Shown here: in pieces, positions 1-12,100 of the stretch
Position numbering within the stretch: the stretch's first letter is position 1
Layout of the letters: each line of letters starts with the position of its first letter
Notes under the pieces: model-generated
Databases searched by the model: none
What the model was told of the DNA's origin: nothing
What the model saw: the letters and a program-made list of their open reading frames with translations, nothing else
Origin: Gavia stellata
Taxonomy: Eukaryota; Chordata; Aves; Gaviiformes; Gaviidae
Assembly: GCF_030936135.1 (NCBI RefSeq)
Contig: NC_082603.1
Span: 12,678,880 to 12,742,879 of the forward strand
Direction of reading: 5' to 3'
Length of the DNA: 64,000 nucleotides
Translations under genes and position numbers: made by a program

Positions 1-13
1 TTTATTTGTTCAG

Positions 14-150
14 GTTTACCAAAAATGCAAGTCATTCGAAACTACAATGGAATACCACAGCCAGTGACACAAGATGGTCCACCATTGCATATCCAGATTG
101 GGGACACTATTGAACTAATTAGAGGAGACGCACATAGCTTATTTTGGCAG
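14..150 (+). CDS. VAV3: VAV3 exon: most of first SH3 domain
   Basis: The acceptor is TTTGTTCAG at the window edge, and the exon begins with the last two bases of a split glycine codon. It encodes [13 protein letters not shown]...DAHSLFWQ, 46 residues including the split glycine (about residues 593-638 in human numbering). This is the RT-loop half of the N-terminal SH3 domain, which in VAV proteins is atypical and takes part in adaptor contacts and autoinhibition. The exon ends on a complete codon. Its donor CAG|GTATTG is weak after the GT, with T instead of A at +4 and T instead of G at +5. From memory of the human protein, this exon is more diverged than the downstream ones, with several changes between the asparagine-tyrosine pair and GDT. 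Confidence 0.95.
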
Positions 151-3100
151 GTATTGTATCATTTAGCTATGGCTATATTCCATTAGTTCCAGATATTAAA
201 TTCTTATTGATATATTGCTCTTTTAATTTTTTTCCTTTTTGAACAACAAAAGAATATCTTTGTGTTTTGCCCAAAATAAATGTCTAATGCAACTATTTTT
301 ACTTTTAAAGTGCTAGTGGTTCCTATATTGTGTAAAGCTTCATTCTTGCAGCCTTAGAGTAAAAGTCCTCGTGAAAAAAATGTGCAAGAACATGGCATTG
401 GTAGCAATTCTTCTAGTGAAATTATAGGAGTTACAGAGAGCATGTGGCACATAAACAGCAAAGTCCTGTGAATTTTCAGTCACTGCTTCTCTTAACATAG
501 CAGAACTAAAAGCTATATTGGCAAAACCCAGTTACAAATACTAGATTTATAGGGGAGAGAAGTACCTCTGCAAAACAGAGACACACCTAAACTACTTGAT
601 GACCTCTCAAGTCAGTTAAGGACAGTTTTTTATGTACATGGGAAAAGTGTATTCTATTGATGGCAAAATTCAGTATCCCGTGATTCACATCACTACTACT
701 GTTACTGAAATTTCTTTCTGAGAACTATAAACAGATTCAAAATGCTGTCTTGCATTCACTTTAAAGATAAAAGCGTTAAACCATGTGTAATTTTTCTTGA
801 TTGTTTTCTTAATTGTTCATACCAGAATCCTATGTACTACTGATATAGGATAAATGGAAATACAGCTAAAGAGAAGAACTTTCAGGATATTAATAGAACA
901 ACAGCTGGGAAGCATCTGTTGTTGTCTTGAACTGTCATTCCTGTGTTTGTCCTCGTAATTTTCTTTTTACTTGAGGCTATAATAAGTTAATGAATATAAT
1001 TATAAAAACTGCTTGTTTTGTTACATGAGTTAAGTCACATGGGGTTTTTTGCTGGCTTCAGTTAGGATCGAATCTTCTCCAAACTCTCCAGGACTGAATC
1101 AGTGAACTCTGTTCCTATGCCACTGCATCATCCTGAACAACATTTAACTGGGGGAAGTCATAAACAATAGAATTGCTTTATCTATTTAAAAATATGTAAA
1201 TCACTGTACCACCCCCACCTCCCCCCCCAAACACACCAACCCCCAACACCCCTCCCCTCCAACCTGTTATTTAGCAGACCATAGATATTTCACATCACTA
1301 TAAATCATTTTTTTCAAATGTTGGCTGGCAGATTTTGGCCTATGTAGTTTTATATGTAGGGCTTGGTTCTGCAAGGTCTTGAGTTCTGATCCAGAGAAGC
1401 ATTTAAGCACACTCTTGATTTGGGACTGACTAGAAGGTAATCATCTGACTAATACACTTAGTACAAATCAGAATTATTGGCACCTTGTGGAACTGATTCT
1501 ATTGCCATGTTCATATACAACTGTCAACTCAATCTGCTGGAATTTGTCTTAGCTGTTATTTGTACCTATCATGCTAAAGAATTTAGCTAGAATCTCACTG
1601 TGTTTAACTAGCAGAAACTGGAAAGTGCATGAGGCTTTTTCCCCAGAAGCCATAGTAATAGATTTGAATCTTAATGGAAATTGTCATCTCCATTAGCATC
1701 ATTCAGGAATTTTTTTTTCTCACAGCTATCTTGTCACAGACTGCTTAATACGGATTTTCATGTCTTGTAATGACATCTGCTTTTTAAAATGCGTATTAAG
1801 AAAAAAACCCTGCGAAACACAATTTGTATTAAAATCTGTAAGTTTTCTTCAAGTGGCGTTTTAGAGTAACGTACAGCTGACCTGCAAGACTAATATTAGA
1901 ATGGATTTTTAAGTCGACTGTCACTCAGTTTAGAAATTCAAGTGCTTGTAATAGATAAGTATGTGTGGTTTAAGTACAATTTTTTCATTCTTTACATCAA
2001 ATAAACACCAGAAGTTACTGAGCAATGCTTAAGCTATAGCTTAAATGCCATCAAATTTTTGATAGACGTTAAAATTCTGCTAAGTGAATATTTGAATGAT
2101 CATACAGCAATTATTGTGGCAAGTTCTGTAGTAATTCAAGATCACATACACATGAATCTACCTGTTATGCAGTCTGGAAAACAGGAATATGGGTTTTTTT
2201 TCTTTATGAAACAGCAAATACTTTTCTGAGAGGCAAACTGAGCCATCACAGAGACAATAAGATGGCTGGGATAAGCATTTCTGAATTCCATGAATTTGCT
2301 TTCTGCCTCTTCACTGGTATCACCCAAAACCTAAGCTTTCTTCAAAGAGAATGTATAATATAGGGGGGTTGATACTGTCACAAGTTACTTTACTCTCCTC
2401 AGTAAACCTGGCTGCATATGAAGAGAAGGATGGTCTTATGCTGATACTCATGCATCCCCTTGTGTATGACTACTGTTTCTTTGCTCAGTCAAGGTGCAAG
2501 ACTAGAAAAGCCATGCTGCTTGCCTAGCTGGTGCTCGGCTAACCTCACTTGCAGAATGAAGTAAGAAAAGGAAGAGGGGCTGGTGGGGGTGGGGGGGAGA
2601 GAGGAGAGAACTTAGTGTTTTAAATGGAAATTTCAGGCCCCTTAACCAGAGCACTACTAGTTGTTTCAGTTGTAGTAGTGCAGCTTTGAAGTAGTCAGAT
2701 TTTTATTATAGATGTGAATATTTCTTTCCTGTTCTGAGTTTGGTTTAAGTAAATTGGTACCTGCTTAACCTGAGGGTAGGCTTTCAGGGGTGCCGCAGTG
2801 CCTACCATAAGATATAATTCTAGTTCTACAGGTTTGCATTGCAATTACCCACCATCCTCAGGCAATCATGTTTCTCAAGTATGCCAAAAGAATACGGATA
2901 TTTCCTGGACTGATTCTCTCCTTTTTCAAAACCAGCTTTTCTTTGATGCAGATTAAACCCATATCAAGTAATAGCTATTACAGATGTACTTTCTAATGCT
3001 TCAGTAGTTAGTGGTCCTGCTGTAAACAGCCAAAGGCATTAAGTATATTGTAAATATACTTCTGATATAAAATTGAAACATTGGGGACGCAGTACTGTGA

Positions 3101-6100
3101 AAGTGCCTTTTGAAAGTGCCTTTTTTTTTCCTTTTGGTTTGTAATTTGGTTTGCAATTTTTCATCTGTCTCCTTCTGTCTTCACCACGCTTTGCAGTAAA
3201 CAAAATGAAAATGGGTGAAGGACATGACGATTTATAAACTTCAGCTATCCTGGAGTTCTAGTTCTGTGGATGTCCAATGAAGTTAATGGGCATTGCATGG
3301 CTAAGTAGCCGGCAGCAGTCTGGAAATTTAGAACAAACGTGTCAAATGTCTTCAGAAACTCTCCCTCATTAAAACGAGTACAAGAGTTGTGAATCAGCCT
3401 CTAGTCTTGCTGAGACAGTCATTGAAAGAAATGGACCGAAGGGCTTCAGTGGCCCTTACGTATATGAATATGTGTGCACACATACGCACACATGCATGTA
3501 ATATATATTTTAATATCTAATATAAAATAATTTAGAAATACAATGTAATAGTATGTACATAATATACATTTTAAAACTGGTTCTGTCCAGTCCTTTGCTT
3601 CTGCTTTTATAATGAATAGAGGCCGTTACAGGGTGGTGTTCCAAGTGAAATGCTTACTCATCAAACAATAAGCAATTAGCAAGCAGGAAACATAAAGTAG
3701 AAAGAAATGGTTAGTAGAAGTGAAGTATGGTGGCATAATAGTTTTGCTGTTGTTAATGAGTTGATGGATAGATCTTAAATTTAAAGTCATCATCTAACAA
3801 CAGGTCATAGTTTTGTGTATGAATGACACCAAGCCTTGATGAATTTAGCTAGGATTTCTAAAGTAAACAACATGTGCTGGTGAGGCCGCACCTCGAATAC
3901 TGTGTTCAGTTTTGGGCCCCTCACTACAAGAAGGACACTGAGGTGCTGGAGTGTGTCCAGAGAAGGGCGACGAAGCTGGTGAGGGGTCTGGAGCACAAGT
4001 CTAATGGGGAGCGGCTGAGGGAGCTGGGGTTGTTCAGTCTGGAGAAGAGGAGGCTGAGGGGAGACCTCATCGCTCTCTACAATTACCTGAAAGGGGGTTG
4101 CAGAGAGGTGGGTGTTGGTCTCTTCTCCCATGTAACTAGCGACAGGACAAGAGGAAATGGCCTCAAGTTGTGCCAGGGGAGGTTCAGGCTGGATATTAGG
4201 AAAAACTTCTTTACTGAGAGAGTGGTGAGACACTGGAATAAGCTGCCCAGGGAGGTGGTGGAGTCACCATCACTGGAGGTGTTCAAGGAACGTGTGGACA
4301 TGGCATTGTGGGACATGGTTTAGTGGGCATGGTGGCGTTAGTTGATGGTTGGACTTGATGATCTTACAGGTCTTTTCCAACCTTAGTGATTCTGTGAAAA
4401 TAACCTTGTCTCCTAAGGACATTATGAAATTATTTGTATGAGCTCATTATTGACAGAGCATTTTAAAGTGAGCTGTTTCCTTCAGCAATGTGTAATAAAT
4501 CAAATCCTGTTCTGTTTAAGGATTTGCTTTTATTTAACTAACAAAGCCATCTGCAGTTATGTCATGTGAAGCTTGTTTTCAGAAGACAAAGCCTTTCTTG
4601 GGTTGTGTTGGTGCTTGTTACATTGATGGTACTGCTCAAAATGCAAAGGCAAAGTTTTGTACTGGTCACAGTGCTTGGGGATATTTTCTGTGATGAGAGA
4701 GTCTGACCATATGACTTCTCTACTGCTGCTTTCACTTTGGTCTTGGTGTACTGTCCGTAGAACACATACTTCACTTGTAGCCTCCCCTAGCCCAACGAAG
4801 CGACACATCTGTGTCCCACAGCTGCGCAGAACAGCATCTTCCAACAAGTGGTGACATCTAAGGAAATTGTAGGATTGTTGCTTGGTCAGAGAGTATTTCT
4901 TAATGCTGTACCTCTCATATAAGTCTGTCCACTGATGACGTAGTTTCTCACCACTTCATTTCAGTGAATGTTCAGTGTCCTCCATATGATTACTTTTTTG
5001 CTGCAAGTGCCATTGACTTGTTAACTACAGAATACTTAAAGTGCACATATGTTACAGTACAGCCTCTGCATTGCAGTTCAGTTTCCTTATTCTGAATGTG
5101 TATACATTATAATGTCTGCATTGTGATAATGATTTAACAAGTACGGACCACAGCCAATTTCATGATCTTTGCTGCTTTGCTGTGTTTTTAAGCTGTGGGT
5201 CATACCATTGTGTACTGCTAGCAGGATTTAAGCCAGGTAATGTAATGCTGGCTCTACATCATATTGTCCCATGGTCTGTTTTTTCTGTACATGCTACAGT
5301 TTCTTCAGTGGCTGTAATGTGGCTTTATTTTTTTATTTGTACTTGAGGTCATAGAACAGCTCAGTTTGGTATAATTCAGTGCACACTGAAGCATTTAAAT
5401 GCCAGCAAATCAAAGCTAGCTTTTATTCTAGATTTCAGAGTGTGCAAATACATTTCTGGAAAAACAGTAAGAGAGAATCCTGTAAGTATCCAGACTGTAT
5501 TTCTGACTTGTGGGAGGAAGCACTGTAAACATTACGAAACACCATTTTTGCACTTTCAGAAGGTAACACAGGGGTCTGTTCCTGAGCTCATCAAATTTTG
5601 ATCCTTGGCTGCTTTCTAGTTGTTGTGGACATACGTTGCATGATGTGTCATCTTGTTCAGGTTCTTTCACTTTATATAAATGTTTCTCACGAATAGCAAT
5701 GGTGTGTGGGCACATATTGTGCTCCTTCAAATGCTTTTTCTCATTAATATATTTTATTCAGTGGCTGGTCTTATTGACTGTGATATCACTTGCTATTCAG
5801 ATAAGATTACTATTGTAAATAAGTATCACTTAGATGGGAGACTGTGTCAGAGCTCTGCGTGTAAGTTAATTCTGTACTTCAGAGGGATTATTATTTCGGG
5901 AGTAAGTAGAATATATGGATGCAAAGGGTAACCTGTACTCAAGCAGAGAGTGGGAAAGAGGGCAAGGAAGCTTTGCTGAACACTGGTTCAGATCTGTAAG
6001 ACTGTCACTTGTTTGCACATAATTCTTTTCTTAATATTATCACTATTCAGCATATTGTAGCTTAAATACTGCTTGACTGCTTTTCTCTCTCCTCTGCCTC

Positions 6101-9100
6101 CTCTGCACTTCTCTGTATATTTGGTAAAGATGGCGGTTACTGGGGTCACTATCTGTGTGTGATAAAATGCATAATGATCTCCCTAGGACAATGATGCACT
6201 CATTGTGTTTTAGAGTATCACAATCGAAGAATGTTTTTGTTTTTTCATACACCCTCGTTAATTCTTGTTTTTACATTTAGCTCCACCCTGTTTGAAATTG
6301 CTTAATTCTGTTTCGTGTGGTGGTATTAGGGTACAATTACAGACTTAGTGTTACAGAAACAAAATGAACTAAAACCCCAAAGAAATTCCATGTCTGTTTC
6401 TGAAGCATTTTTTCCCTTTTTAGTTTTTTTATGTTGCAGGTATGCCATCAAAAATAAAAAATAAATGTAGTTTTTGAGATTACAATGCTTGTAAAATACG
6501 TATTCTTACTCTCATTGCCAAACGCTGATACTATATTAAGTTTACAGTCAGTAAATTAAATTTTAAAAGCATTTATGTGCTTTTAAAAATCTATTAAATG
6601 AAAGCATTTGTTTGCCAAAATACACATTTTGATGCCTTCATTTTATGTATCTGCGTTTAGAAATTTTCACTATGTGCTCTGTTCTGCTCTGAAAAATGTG
6701 GTCAGCGTGGTCACAGCTGAATGTTTACTAGGACTAGAAAGGTGTTTTTATTTTGCTGTTCTGTCTGGCTGAGGAGACATTCTTCAGGAGAGCTGGGTGG
6801 TGAACTGTGAGCTGCTGAGACATAGCTCTGTGATGATCAGGTCACTCTTGGTCCTTAGAAGCCCAGAGTAAATTGGTGGCAACATTGGACAGCAGTTGTG
6901 TTGCATAAAAGGCTCAGTTTAGGCCATGCTGGATGCCTTTCTGCAGCTGGTCTCACAGTTGTGTGGGTGCACCTACAGCATTTTGTGAATATGTCATAGA
7001 GAGTTAATCTTTAATTCTGTTAGTATTCTTGTGCCCACACGATTTCCAATGATCTGCATCACTTATAGAAACCCTTAAGTATAGAACTTTATATCTGAAT
7101 TGGCTGATGGATCATTAGCCGTAAGTTTCCGTGGGAGTTAGCGTGGTTTCTCAGGTGCTGCAACTGCCGCTGCATGGTGGTGTAGTCATTTTGGGGATCT
7201 GTAATGTCGCAGTGTGGCGGCTCTCACTAGAGTGATGCCAAGTGCGGAGGAAGTAACTTGAAAGGAGGTACTTAATGGAGATATCAAACACGAGCAGACA
7301 TTGACAGAACTGGGCATTGCAACCTAGGCTCAGAGCCCTCTTCTTCCATCTCATCTCTTAGAGCTCTCAGCTGTATCAGCTATAATTATTAATTATATAA
7401 ATAAAGAAAAAAAAACCCACACAACTGTTGAGTAACGCTTTATCAGAACAGCATTTTATTTTAAAGACTTTTTGATACACTCTTATTGTCCTAAATCCCT
7501 GTGCATGTATTATTTACTATTAATCCCTATTATGTCTCAAAAATGGAAAATGTTGGGGTGTTTTTCTAGGGCAGAAATCTGACAACAGGAGAGCTTGGAT
7601 TCTTCCCAAGTGATGCAGTAAAGCCTAGCCCGTGTGTAAGTACGATTGTTTAATTCTGTTTGTCATCTTACAGAAAAACTGCCTAGTTCATACCATTGCT
7701 TTGTTAATCTTACCTTATGAAAATCAAATTGTTTCTAGTTACTTTGTGTTTTCATGGTATGTTCAATATAGCTTAAAATATAGCATTCTAATACTTTTGG
7801 TTATCTGATGTAAATAGGACATGTCAAGAAAACATGTTTGAGAAGCAGGTGTAACATCTGGGAATATTAATGAATTGAACTGTCTAAAGAGTTTCCAGAA
7901 TATAGAACAAACACATTTTATGTGATAGTGCACTTTCTTCCTTCCCCAGCAGTAAGGTGATTCTATCTAATCTATTCCCCAGTCACTTTGAGTTAGAGAG
8001 AGGGATTACATCATAAGTAGTGAGTTTAAAAATGCATAAAACTTATATTAAACTTTGAATTCAGACTGCTTGATTAATTTTCTCCTCTCTGTAGGTTCTT
8101 ACCTGCCTTTAGTTCACACAAGGATGTTCTCAATCTAGAAAAGTTCAGGATAACAATAAGAAAAATTATTTTATAATATGTACTCAAGAGTTTTGTATAC
8201 AGACATGATGATGCATTGATACACTGTATGCTTGCTCCTTCATTCTCTGCCCTTTATAACACTGTGCATCAGATAACTATATGTCCCTTTGTTGAGATTA
8301 ATTGATGTAAACCCATAAAACTAGTGATTAATTACATTCCTTACTTTGCTTTAAGACAGCTTTAACTTCTTTTAACTTGATTCACAACAGTTTGACTTAT
8401 TAATAGAATTGCTTTCATGACAGCAATCAAGATATGCCACTTAAACAGTTTATAAGTAGGTGGTATCAGCTGTTAGTGGCTGCAATTTGATATGCCTTTA
8501 AGGCTTATATTGTGCTTTAGCTTCTAAAACAAATATAGATATGATCCTAAAGAATATAAATACATAGTATATCTTGAGACATTTTTAGTATCCTGTATTT
8601 TCAGAATTTTGATTGATGCACAGAATATTTGTAGATACAAGGTATGTTAGACTGGGTGAGAGAACAGATCTGGAATAAAGATGAAAATGTTATGTGAACT
8701 TAACTTTCTTCCCTCCACTCCTTGCTTATTGTGAAAGTTGTGTATTTCCCATTCCATTTCCTGGACATAGTACCTGCTATGTACTGGTGTTAGGTTCTTA
8801 GAGCCACCCAGACAGTCATTGTATAGTGACATTGACAGCAACTGTAGCAATGTTTTAGCATCCACCACTACACCTTAAAGCAGGGGAAGCGGGATATCCA
8901 AAGTTAGGAAAACTGCTACTGGAGTGTTGTGAAGATTGATAAAGCTTTCTGCTAAATTTAGGAATATACTATTTGAGGAGTATTGAGAATAATACAGTTT
9001 TACAGAATGAATAAATATTACTCATAAAATGTTACCAAGCGGTGTCATGATCAGAACAAAAAGATAAATCGATGCTTTACCACTGTTAACTTGTAAGGAT

Positions 9101-12100
9101 GAAATACAAACATCTTACTATGATAAATGATGCAGTTAAAGATACCGAAACATCAATCAAGTTTTAAACATGCTGTAACTTTTACTGTTATTATTAAGCC
9201 TAACAGTCTTTACAACCAGCTGATATAAAAATGCCCAGAAACAGCATAAAATACATACATCAAAATACTTTAGGAATGAATATTGAATGAAAAACTGCTG
9301 AGCTGCAGAATATCTATATTCCAGACTTTTCACAGATGTACCTATAAACAATTTTTTCCTCTTTGCAATAAGTAGTATATGTCAGCAGATATTTTCTGCA
9401 CCATATGAGTAATACCTGGTTCTTCCTAGCTTTCTTCCAGTTTTCTGATTTCTATAGAGGCATTGGATACATAGCACAGTATGAGCCAAGAGCTTCTGGA
9501 ATAACACTTGATTTTACTGTATTTCATGACAATGAACCACACTTGTTTTTTATATATCTCTCTATATATCTATATCTCTATACATCTGTCCATTCAATAT
9601 TAATGAAAAGGACTACTCATCTATTGTTTAACTGCTCTGAAGGATGGACTTAAGCCATCTTTGAATTTTTATATCCTTTCCAACATAGTAGGACTACTTG
9701 ACAAATTAAGAATGTCCTTTTTTAACCATTCTTTCTTCTCCTGCTGCTGATAGAATGCATGTTATTTAATTAGTCCTATGGGGGATAATACAAATCATTA
9801 AAGGTGCAATTCTTCTCTATTATTGAAATATCTCACAGCATGTGAAGACTCTCTAAGTGCCTAGTTGGCCTTGAAACGTATCATTTGGTCACTTCACTAA
9901 AACATTTCTCGTAGGCATTCTTTGCCAGCATATTAATCATCTGTTCACTTTTTTCCAAGCCTCACCATTAGAAGCAGAGATGCCCAAATAACACCATCAG
10001 TAGCTGTAGGGATATGAAGTGCCACTGCTGCTGCCAGTGGTAGTACCTGGCTGTGTTAGGGCCCCTACACTTCAAAGGAGTTTGCTACCATTTGAGAGCC
10101 CTTTATCTACACTATTTGGGAGTCATGCATGTTTCCTTTTTCTCTCTCAAGAACTAGACTAACTTAATGACTGTTTTAACACCTGGATAGATTTACTGTT
10201 GTGCAAGCTGAACATGTGACCCTGGTTTTATCACAGAGAACTTTAATGTGTTCCACACTAGTGTCTGCTTTGTTATTTAGAAAAAAATGTAAGTTTTCAT
10301 GGGGACTGCTATACTGTGCATCTTGTGCCTGTATAAGCATTATCTGTGCGTATGTTTATGTATGCATATAACATCCATTTTGCAAACTGGTTGTAGTTTG
10401 CTTGATTTTTGGAATTGAATTTGAGAATCAAATTCCATGCTTATTAAAATTCAGTACAGGAGTTAACCAAGTCAAGTACGAAGGTATGAATGATGTCATA
10501 CAATACAGGATAAGCTATGGATTATCCTCAACTCTCTCAGAAGATGATATATTATATTTCCTAGTAGACAGTCTTTCTAAGGCCATACATGAAGTGAATT
10601 TTATACGTTACTTTAAATTTGTTGCACATTTTAATGATACTTTTCAACAATATGTAGCATTGGGCTATTTTATATAAGAAAATTGAATGTAGGCACTGTC
10701 AGAAAAACTTCCTACAGTTTTTTAAGTAAAAAAATCTGTCACAGCAGCAAAGAGTTAAAATATTCTGTACTACTTTCAGAATGGTATGGAATATTTGTCC
10801 TTTATTATAACTTCCTTCAAAAGAAAATAGACTTGCAGACTAATTAGATCATCTGTTTCTTTTAACTTGTTTCATCTGGATATTGACAATTAGATCAATG
10901 CTAGCTAATTTGTGTTGATCAGAAAAAAATCTTGATCATCAATCTCTTGTATTGTTTCATGTCCTAGGTTCCTAAACCAGTAGACTACTCTTCACAACTG
11001 TGGTGAGTCCCTGTCTAGTCTTACAAGAATCTCTTTGAAAGAAGCAGTCATAGAAAGACATGTGTTTATTACAATTTAATTTATATTGTTGTAACTTTTT
11101 TAAGCTTCTGAAGAAGGCGTTGTGTAATGGTTTGGGAAAGCAACACCATGCATTGCCTAAAAGCATTTCTGATGTAATAAAGTGCTTAATGATTTTGACA
11201 TTTTGTTTACAAGTCTGTAGCCGTGCAGCCTTAGTCCCAGAGGTCTGAAACAGAGTAATAAGAGATGAGTATAATATAAAGCGTGCAAGCAGGTCTTACA
11301 TGTTAAGTGAATAAAGAGAAAGAATAACGTTAAATACATCTTCTCTCATGAATAATTCTGCATTTTCTTTTTTTAAATTTTATTTAAAAAAAAAGAAGAC
11401 TATCAAAACTAAAACCACTGCTGGTCTGGAGCTTATGTAGTGTGTGAACTCTTTACTGGAATTCACTTGCTTCTAGAAAAGACATGGTGATTCTGAGAGA
11501 ACAGAATAAGCATCACTTGTGTTCTTTCACTGGTTTTAATGCTTTGTCATTTAGACATGAGTTCTGATTTCCTCTAGTTTGCCAAAAAGTGAAATCAGAA
11601 CCACATCTAAACAAATACTAATTTTTCATAACAAGCCAAATAGAATGTTTAATATTTAAAATTGGCATTTTAAATTAAATTCTGACATGTGCTCTATTTA
11701 TAATTTTGTTAGAAGAAAGCATGTCATTGGGGTCAGTTTTTACCTTCTAAGGATTTGGAATATTTAACTGAAAAATGACTTTAGTCTGAAACTTGCTGTA
11801 AGAAGTCATGTATTTTGTGATAGACTTCAAAATGCATGTTCCCTGGTGTGTTTCATAAAATAACTATTTTTCATTTAAAGTTCCCTTCTAATTGATAGTG
11901 ATGTGTTAGTATGAAATTTTACATAGTAGTGGTCTGTAATGTTGACTGTCTTTAGACTACTTTCTAAAATGGTAGAATAAGCATAATATCCCTGGAAGCT
12001 ACGTCCCTTTCCTCAATTAACAGTTTAACATCTAGTTTTGCAAATAAATGTCTGCTGACAGCCTCTCTTAAAGTCCCACCCAAAACAGCAAGGCAGAGCA

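Larger units (their letters stand above)
151..7569 (+). other. VAV3: VAV3 intron (SH3-1 exon to next exon)
   Basis: This 7.4 kb GT-AG intron is mostly AT-rich unique sequence. It contains a C-rich block (1209-1260), a G-rich block (2576-2597), a Z-DNA-prone tract (3468-3500) and a sense-oriented CR1 fragment (3874-4397). Open frames of 60-100 codons between 4557 and 7354 on either strand have no recognisable domain and no exon-like splice sites, so I treat them as chance. The region 7130-7370 looks less AT-rich and holds several CpGs, but I recognise no element in it. Confidence 0.9.

Noticed and set aside
3805..4233. Minus-strand open frames over the CR1 at 3874-4397 (also plus-strand frames over the CR1 at 20353-21185)
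   Set aside because: They are antisense shadows of the CR1 ORF2 frame; the same proline/serine-rich peptide appears at both CR1 copies for that reason.
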